Positions 43,401 to 52,771 of a stretch of DNA of 64,000 bases are shown piece by piece. Origin of the DNA: Castor canadensis (lineage: Eukaryota; Chordata; Mammalia; Rodentia; Castoridae). The stretch is from assembly GCF_047511655.1 (NCBI RefSeq), contig NC_133400.1:129001-193000 (forward strand), read 5' to 3'. Made by a program: the position numbers and the translations under genes. The notes beneath the pieces were generated by a model. That model did not search any database. It was not told where the DNA came from and worked only from the letters and a program-made list of their open reading frames with translations. Positions within the stretch are counted from its first letter, which is position 1; every line of letters begins with the position of its first letter.

Positions 43401-46400
43401 TCTGACCTCAGATGTGTTCATCTCCTCCATCTCTGCTAAGGTAGGGGCTTTAAGCAGAACACGGGGCCTTGGACGCTGGCTGCTGCTCCCGGCATCCGTA
43501 ACAGACAGGTTGATGCAGGAAGTGGACTTGACATCCCCGGAGCAGGCGTTGAGGATACAGGGCAGAGAGCCAAACCCTGGAGGCAGGTAGCCGGGACAGG
43601 ACAGGACAGTGAACAGGAGGGGACAGCTTCACATGCTCCACTAGCTTAATTCCCCACCAGAGGGGAAACTGTGGGTTGGTCAACCATTTGTAAGTGAAAA
43701 ACTGCAGATTAAAAAGTGGAACCACCTAGCCTTACAGAGGCCCATCCAAGGTAGGAGCAGAACTTAAGGTCCCTATTTTACAAGGAAGATTTGAATAAAT
43801 GCCTGGCTTTCACCCACCTAGTAACTTTGCTTTTATTTTATTTTACTCTTAAATGTTGAAATTCATCATGCCATTGCAATAATGTAAACCTGGTGTTTAC
43901 ATTATTACATTAAAATAACACCTGGTGTGGGGTGGAGGCGATCAACAGTTCTTTTCAAGAAGAATGCCCAGCCTTCCAGCTACAGGCAGGAGGGACCATA
44001 GCCTGCCTCTCTGGGAGGCAGAGATGTGCTAAGACACCTCCCAGGTTGGCCACAGAACATCATCAGGCTCCAGTCACGGTCAAGTCAGGTCAAACCCTGG
44101 AGTACAGGATCATTTCCTCCTTATGTACCTCTCGCTGACTTCAAAGGCTGTCAGAACTCCCCAAGTCTACAGTGCAAAAATCAAAACTCATGCAGGACCT
44201 CTTGGAGCTGACACCAATTCCTGATTTGTAGACTGATCCTTGAGGTGTGTGTGTGTGGGGGGGGGGGCTCTTCTCTCGTCATGTTCTCTCCTTGCTTACC
44301 ACGGGCACCCAAGTGCTGGCCTCCCACCGGACGCAGCCTCCGCTCCTGTTTGATTTCCTCTAAGATCTTCTCATGCAGGGTCCTCTGCTTCTGTGGTAAT
44401 GGGCGAAGTTGTCTCTCAGAGACCTGCAAAGAAGATGGTGCATAAGGTGGGCAGTTCAGGTGGGTGGTGACATGGGCCCATGCTGAAGTAGGGAGATGCT
44501 GGAGGAGTCAGCTCTCCAGAGAGAAGCACAACCTGGAGCGGGGCAGGGGGGCACTGTTTCTGTGCACTGCACCTGGTGTGGGTCAGCATCAGGCTCCAGG
44601 ATGCCCTGAAGAAGAGGTTCAGAGCCAGTACCTGCTTCAGTGGAGGTCGGGAACGGATGAAGTCCAGAATGAGCTCATGTGCATCCTTCTTCACCCTGGG
44701 AGGGATGTCCCCATCAACCTGCCAGGAGGATGGGAGGGCAGCTTGAGCTAAGAGCTGGGCCAGTCTGAGAGCCTGCAGGGGTCATGTGCTAGTGCCTGGG
44801 TGACTGGAAGAGGTTCATACAACACTGAGCACCCCCTGCTCTTCATGTCCATCCTCCCTCTCAAGGCTTCTGCTCCCTGGGACCCAGCTGCCTCTTGGAC
44901 AGGTGCACAGCAGATACATGGTCTGCACCCAATGGTGGCTGCAGCATCCAAGGCCTGATGACACCCCTAACCTTACTGCCTGAACTTCCTGTACCTCAGA
45001 TTCTTCAGAAAATGGGATTGGTAGCAGACACACACCTCATAAAGTTGTCATAAGAATGAAATGAACTTGTTCACTTAAAATTCTAAAAGTGATACAGGAC
45101 ATGTAAGAGCTATATAAATGGAAAAATACTGCAGTTGACTCTTTTCTTTTTCTTTGCAGTACTGGGGATTGAACCCAGGTCTTTGTTCCTGCTAAGCAAG
45201 CACTCTACCACTTGAGCTATGCCCCAGCTCTGGCTCTTAGGGTCCCCTCTTGCTAGGGGCATCCTGATCCTCCCTCCCTTCCCTTTCCCCACCCTTGTCA
45301 CATTGTGATCTCAACACAACCTTGAGTTATGGGAATTGGGGGCCAAATCTGCCTTATGCATATTCTACAGAGCAGTACTAGGCTCAGTACCCAGCAAAAG
45401 AACAGAGCCCAGGGATGCCCGGCCAACTTACCATGACCTTACGCAGCTTGTAGTTCCTGGCACGGATGTCCTGCATCAGCATCTCGAAGGGGGTGAGCTG
45501 GAACTCAGTGGGCAGGGGGTTGAACTCTTGCTCCTGCACCTTCTTTAGCTTCACCCCATGGCGTAGCTCCCGCATGAGCTGGACCCACAGCCGGGCCTGG
45601 CACAGAAACAGAAATGGTATCAGCCCTGGCTCCTGGGCCCTCTCAACACAGACCTTTCTGCATCTGAGGTCAGGAGGGGCCCGTGTCTTACCCAGTCCGT
45701 GTGTCCCAGGTTGTCAAGCTCAGCCAGTGGCTTCTCCGCCCGCGGCTCATCCTCCCCCAGCTTCTGCAGCATCTAGGACCACATGTTGGTTAGTCCAGAA
45801 GGTAGGAGAGTGGCAGACACAAGGTGCGGTCCTGACAGCCCTGCCCAGCATGGGACGCTTCCTCACCACCCAGCTATCACTCAATTGGCTGAAAAGCTGG
45901 CTTTGGGGCCCAGGCTTTGGGGCTGGGGAAACCACACCATCACCTTGGAACCACATAGGGCCCTTGTCTATCTTGGCTCTGGCAGCCTCTCCTGGGTAGG
46001 GACCAGTGAGAGCCTGGAGCCCCCATGTCACCTTCTCCCATCTGATCCACATGCCCCAGGAGGCACTGTGTCCTCCATAGGTGGCACAGACAGATGTAGA
46101 AATCCCTATCTGTACAAGAGCTCCCCTTCGCCCTCTAGATCTCAGTTCTCACAGCACCTCCTCAAGGACACCCTGGCTAGGCCTTGTACCCATCCATTCT
46201 CTTGGGCATCCACACTGCTTCTCTAAGACGACACTAGCTGGAAGTCCCAAAGGACCTAGCCTTTCAGAGGCTGCATCTGCTCACTCAGCTGCAGCTTTGC
46301 GTAAGTCTGGGACCCAGTACAATGTGACATGTGCTAGTCAGCCCAAACATGGGTAGACTGGATGGTGGGTAGGTGGGTGACAGGATAACATTACCATCAG

Positions 46401-49400
46401 GATCTGGGAGACAGTCCCAGGTGTGTGCTTCAGGAGCCAGAGAAAGTGTCGACGTTGTGCTAAGGGTCCAGGAAGGATGTCAGGGACTGTTAGGTAACTG
46501 AGGACTTGAGGAAAGACACTGCATTCACTACTCTGGATCTCAGTGGCAGCCTGGGGCTTTTGCTCTTATTAACTTCCCCACACCGGGAGAAACTTCTCCT
46601 CTTTAGCATACAGCTATTCCCTAAAGACAAAACTGGTTACCTGGGCTTTCACCCTAAGCTACTCTCCAAACTCCTCTGAGACGCTGTAGAAAACGTTGCC
46701 AACAGAACAAAGTGTGTAATCCTAATAATTGTGCTTGTGTGGACCTGGCCAGCTCCTGGGGCAAAGGGCACAGAAGGTGGTTCTCCTGTCCTACCTGGAA
46801 TGGTACACTTGTCCCTGAGCAGGCTGTTTCTGTCCAAAATATCAGCTCAGATTAGTCCAGCTGTATCCCTGCCCCAGAGACCCTTCTCTCTGTGCCCCTA
46901 CCACCAATTCCCTGAACTTCTCCTGGGTAAATGGCTTGAAGTGCAGAGCTGTGTGCTCATGCTAAAGTGAGATCACAAGGAATTGATCTAAGTAACAGAA
47001 CACAGACTGAGTTCAAAGAAGGACAAAAGCACGCAGACCATCTGCTAACTGGAAGTGTGCCTCCCAGATGCCAAGAAAGAGCTGGGAGGGAAGGTAGGAT
47101 GGAGCACTGGATATTGGGAGTGGCCAGGTCTTGGTACATGCCTCCCAGTCTTGGCACATGATGCCTGCAGGTAAGGACCAAAGGGCTCAAGCCGTGTCCC
47201 TAGCCCATTGGTCAGATAAGACTGTGAGCTTGCACAGGCTCTGAGGGGTGGGGAAGCTAGCCATAATCTTTCTAGGTTAGAAGAAAAGAGAGACACAGTA
47301 CCAGAAGGGGTCAGGGGGGAATCAGGAACCAGCATCAATTAGTTTCAAAAACACCTTCTGCGTTCAATCCCCAGTACAAAACAGACCCAAAACAAAAAAC
47401 TCATGGGGGCTGGAGGTGTGGCTTAGTGGCAGAGTGCTTGCTTGGCATGTGCAAGGCCCTGGTTTGATCCCCAGCACCCCAAAGAAACAATACAAACAGA
47501 AAATCCTTCTTCCGCATGAACAAGAGAGAATAAAGCAACCTCCTAATTCTTTCAAGTTCCCCTTTCTTCATCTGAAATGCTGATGGGAGACAAAGACCCT
47601 ACATACAGGAGATCCCACTTCACAGTGGCTCCTTTCAACAGTAGCAATTCCTCCAGGCAAGGGACGAGAGTCAAAAGAGGAGAAACCATCTCCTAACTCT
47701 GGGTCCAGGAAGGCAGTACAGCCCAAGAGAACTCTAGCTTGGGAAACAGGGGAGACTCCAAGCCTCCCTATTCTGGCCCTGTGACTTCAGACAAGGGACC
47801 CAGACTCTCAGACTGCATCTGCTGTTTGTGAAATGGGGGAGGATATCAGATGGCTCAAGGAAGACCAAGATTGGACTGTGGTAGGCATAGCAAAGGCCCC
47901 AAACGGTTCTATCACTGAACTGCCCACCATACATGAAGCTCCAAGCAAGTGGACCCGTCTGGGTACTTCTGAGCAGCAGGCACTATCTGTCTTTAGCTTC
48001 ACATTTTCAAAAGGAACTGGGGCCTGGAGAGGCTAGCTAGGAGGCAGCAGGCAAACTTCCCACTTTGGGGTAAAAATAGCATCACTCTAATGACTTAGAG
48101 GTAAGAGGTGTGATGAGGTGGGGCACAGAGGCAGGGAGCTACTTCCTAACTCCCTGGGTCTCAGATCCCTGCTCTGAAACTTTGGTAAAAAGAAGACCTG
48201 AGGGTTAGGTTAAAACATATGAGGCTTTGAGGACAGTGCCCAGCACCAAGCGGGAAGAACAAGTTATGGACATCCAGTGCAGTCAGAGCCACACTGATTT
48301 GGACTGAGGATGGACTATATCTGAGCTCACAGGCCCTTCAGCAGACGAGGCCCACCCCGTACTGTCCCCTCCTCTTCTTCCCCCACCTCGGCACTGCCTG
48401 TGTCTACCACTTACCTCCTTGGCCTCTCGGACCCGGGCCAGGAAGGCCCGCAGCTCCAGTGTCTCCACAAAGAGCGCACGGCACACAGCCTGGTAATGGG
48501 CTTGTGCGCCATGGGGGTCCGTCAGGCGTGCTGCACACAGTCGCATGGCCTGGGTGAAGGTGCGCACAGCACGGGGGCTGCCTTCAGCCTCCTCCTCCTC
48601 CTCTGGACCCCCATAGCCTTCATCTGCTGCTCCGCAGCTGCTGTCGTCACAGTCGCTGTTGGCCATGAGGTCAATGAGCCGCTCCAGCTGTGGGCTGAGT
48701 TCACGCTCCTCACTCTCATCCAGCCCCCAGTCCAGTGCACGATAGATGGCAAAGCCCAGTGACTGCACCATCTGTAGGACAGCAGTGCAGGATGGTCACT
48801 AGGGTAGGGCATCAAGCCACAGGGGCACTGGGACAGAGCACGAAGGACAGGCTAAGGAGAGGAACCAATACCAGACCCAACAGCAGGAGGGGAGGAGAGC
48901 ACACAGACAGTTAATAATTGTGACTCAGAGATAGCCAACTCTCTGCTCAGGGAACACACCATGGTACAACCAGAATAAGACCACCATTAAAAAGGTGTTC
49001 CCCAAAGAGCACAGCTAGTTTGGAAAACACCACAGGATTCCTCCTCTTCAGAATCTAACCAAAGGAAGTGAAAAGACATATCCACACAAGGCTTGTGCTG
49101 GAGTGCTCACAATACCCTAACCTAGTGCCACTCAAACATTCTTTGTGTGGGAATAAACAACCATGGCACATGCTCACAGAGGAACACTATGGAGCAGTAA
49201 AGAGGGACAAGCTCATGCCTGAATCACACACACTAGTGCTGTGTGGCACCATTAGTATGACTCTCTAAGTAGTATGAACCCAATCCACAGAGAAAGAGAG
49301 CAGATCAGTGGTTCCCTAACTGGGGGAAGATGGACCAGGAAGGCTCATGCAGCTTTGAGGTGACAGAAGAGGACTCTGTCTAATTCTTGGCCCAAAAAAA

Positions 49401-52400
49401 TTGATTAGAAAAGACAGACAACTCAGCTAAGTATTAGCTTCAATCTAATATAACAGAATATCTCCAGTCAGAGGAAAATGAGCGGAGGCAAGGCAATGAA
49501 TGCTGTTGTCCTGACTGCTATAGCTTGGATCTTTTTTTTTTCTTTCTTCCGTGCTGAGGATAAAAACCAGGGCCTCTCACATGCTACACAAGCACTCTGC
49601 CAGAGGTTTATGATCTTAGATATCCCTCAAAGGCATGGTCTCTTAGCCGGGTGCCAGTGACTCATACCTGTAATCCTAGCTACTCAGGAGGCAGAGATAA
49701 GGAGGATCACAGTTCAAAGCCAGCCCAGGCAAACAGTTCTCAAGACCCTATCCCAAACAGACCCTATATCGATAAAACCCTTCACAAAAAAGAGCCAGTG
49801 GAGTGGCTCGAGGTGTAAGCCCTGAGTTCAAGCCCCAGTACCGCAAAGAAAAAAAAAAAAACAGAAGAGGGGTCTAGTGGGAGGTCTTCCCCTTGGGCAG
49901 GCTGTCCTTGGAGGAGCTGTTGGAGCCCCTTTCTCTTTCTCTCTCTTTACAACCAGCCATGAAATAAACAGGTCACCACCATGTGCTCTGCCATGATGTG
50001 CCACCATAGGCCCAAAGCAACAATTGATCATGAACTGAGACCTCCAAAACTGCTGAAATAAATCTTTCTCTTTGTTCTTTTTTCCTTTTTTCCCTTCCTT
50101 TCCTGTGCTAGGGATTGAACCGAGGACAGTACTCTACCCTGAGCCACACCTCCAGTACAAAAGCTTCCTCTTTTGATTACTCTAAAGAATTTGTTACAGT
50201 ATCAAAAAGCTGACTCACAACTGTATCTAATAAAGGCTGACATATTTACTCATAAAAATGACACCTCCTCACTTAATGTTGTGTTTGGAAACAGGGTATG
50301 GCTATGTAGCACTGGCTGGCCTAGAACACATGAATCTCCTGCCTCAGCTTCCCAAGGTCTGGGATTACAGGCATTAACCACCACACCTGGCTCATTAATA
50401 ATTTTTAAAAAGCTGGGCACCAGTGGCTCCTGCCTGTCATCCTAGCTACTTAGGAGGCAGAGATCAAGAGGATCACAGCATGAAGCCAGCCCGGGCAAAC
50501 AGATCATGAGACCCTATCTCAAAAAAATCCAGCACAGAAAAGGGCTGGTGGAGTGGCTCAAGGTGTAGGCCCTGAGTTCAAGACCCAGTACCACAAAAAA
50601 AACCATTTTTTAAGCACATTAAAAATCTGCGAGATCTCACAGTAGAGTCCTCTTAACTTAGCATTTCTCAATTTCTCTTAGCAAGAAACCCTATTTTCAA
50701 TCTATTAGTAAAGACTTTGGGAACAGTGGTTTTGTGGAAGGTGCTGGGGGTGCTGGCACATGCTCCAGATACCACCTGCACCCTAACTTTCCGTGCCACA
50801 GGCCCACTCAGACCTGACCTCTGAGATGGGTGGCCAGCACAGCTGAACACAGGAGGATAATAATGGCACTCCTTCTAATTTGCATAGCACTGTTTTTATG
50901 TTTTGAAAAGCTTTCATAAATCTGGGTGTGGTGGTACACATCTGCAATCCCAGCACTGGGGAGGCTGAGGCAAGAGGATCACGAGTTCAAGGCCAGCCTG
51001 GGCTTCACAGTGAGATCCTTTCTAAAAACAAAACCAGAGTTCTCATATTTCCCCTTTATGACAAGGATATAAAAGATGCATAAACACAAAAATAGTACCT
51101 CCCCTATGTCATGCACTGTGCTGAGCCTGTGCACAACTCATCCTCATAGTGATACACTGACCTCTCATTTCATCAGTTAAGGGACAGGAGAGGTTAGGTT
51201 GCTTAACCACATGAGCTACATCTGGGGCTTGGGTCTGTTTGTGCCATGCTCTAAGCTGCCAAGGCAAGGGGCCACTGTGTGACAGATGGAGCCACACCCT
51301 CCTGTGGGCACTGTCCAATTCCTGGGCCCACCTTGCTCCAGCAGCCTCTCCTCTCATTTCCAGCTTGCCCACCATAGGAAGCCCAGGGAACCTGAGCCTG
51401 AGCCTGAGCCAGACAGGTGGTAAAAGCCAGTTTGTCAAGCCATGGACAGGACTCTGGTCCTGTAGAATTGCACTGGAAGACCTTGAAGCCTGAGGGGCCT
51501 AGGCAGGGTCAACCCCTAGCTTAGGGCGACTGGAAGAGGGAGGCTGCATGGAGCAACACCTCAGCCCTTCTTGGGGGCTGCCCTTGTCCTATCTTTGCTT
51601 TAACAGATGAGAGTCACCGACCCAGCTCCCAGTCACACCCTAGAATCCAGAGTGAAAGGGTACAGCAGCTAATGTCTAATAGCTGGTCACACCTGAGAAG
51701 TGACAGCAGGGCCCTGGCGAGGAGCCAAGGTGGAGTTCCCTGGGATAGTGGGGGCTCCAGAGGGAGGCTCAGTGGCCTTCCTGGTAGGACAATGGAGGAG
51801 GAAGGCTGGCAAGAGCTACAGTTTACACAAATGTCAAATATTTTTCAGCACCAGGGTTTGAACTCAGGGTCTACACCTTGAGCCACTCCATCAGCCCTTT
51901 TATGTGATGAATTTTTTCAAGATATTGTCTCTTGAACTATTTGTCTGGACTGGCTTCGAACTGTGATCCTCCTGATCTCTGCCTCCTAAGTAGCTACGAT
52001 TACAGGTGTGAGCCACTGGTGCCAGCACAGTTATTTTTGGTCCCAGAGGTAGGTGCCAGGAAAGAGAAAGATGGTGGTAGAAGTCTCCAGTCTGCCTCAC
52101 AGCTCCATGCTGATCTTAGCTGTGTGGCACCGACGGTCTCTAAGATGGAAACCACGTGAGTCATGGGGTGGGGCAGACTGAGAGACTAGTAGGAAAGACC
52201 CCCATGCACAGCCCAGAGTAGCACCATGGCCCCCGCCCATTATCTCCCCTTCTGTTTCCTGGTTGCTGGCCTGAGCTAGCAACACATCAGGGAAAGGGTT
52301 AACTCCAATTTAAGCATCCAAGCCTTGTATCTGATAGCTACTTTGGTAAAAGCTTTTCTGTGCCCCAAGTCATTGGAAACTTTCTTTAGAAAAACAGAAT

Positions 52401-52709
52401 GCTTACTTTCCCATAAGGAAAAGTCTGGGTAGCTGGCCAGCCTCAGGACTTCCAGCCCCACCCACAAGTTCGAGCACTGGGCTGGGCTGGGACTGGGCAG
52501 CCTGCAAGTACGGTTGGCAGCCTGGAACCTGCCCCTGACTGAAGGGGCTGCACAGATGTTTCATGAAACGCAAGTCAAGATTAGATGTTGAGTAGCTACC
52601 TGCTTTATTTCCTGGGGATGGGGCTCTCAGGTTCATATGGGAGCACTGAGACCAGTCCAGACTAGATACACCCCATTCAAATTTCCTTGTATATACATAT
52701 ACAACATAA

Positions 52710-52771
<62 letters not shown>

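Larger units (their letters stand above)
41346..43406. other. SPIRE2 introns 8-10: mostly unique
   Basis: 41,346-41,977 has no recognised repeat. 42,170-42,305 is a partial B1-dID on the minus strand. 42,306-42,470 is AT-rich. 42,789-43,406 shows nothing recognised apart from a T-run at 43,191. Confidence 0.5.
44720..48414. other. SPIRE2 introns 3-5: few repeats
   Basis: ID minus 45,140-45,230 (TTGCAGTACTGGGGATTGAAC) and ID plus 47,380-47,500. 45,773-47,340 and 47,520-48,414 are largely unique. A MIR-like trace occurs near 47,770-47,850. Confidence 0.5.

Noticed and set aside
48400-48762. 120-codon plus-strand ORF opposite SPIRE2 exon 3
   Set aside because: It is a shadow of the conserved KIND exon on the other strand, open because of its codon pattern.
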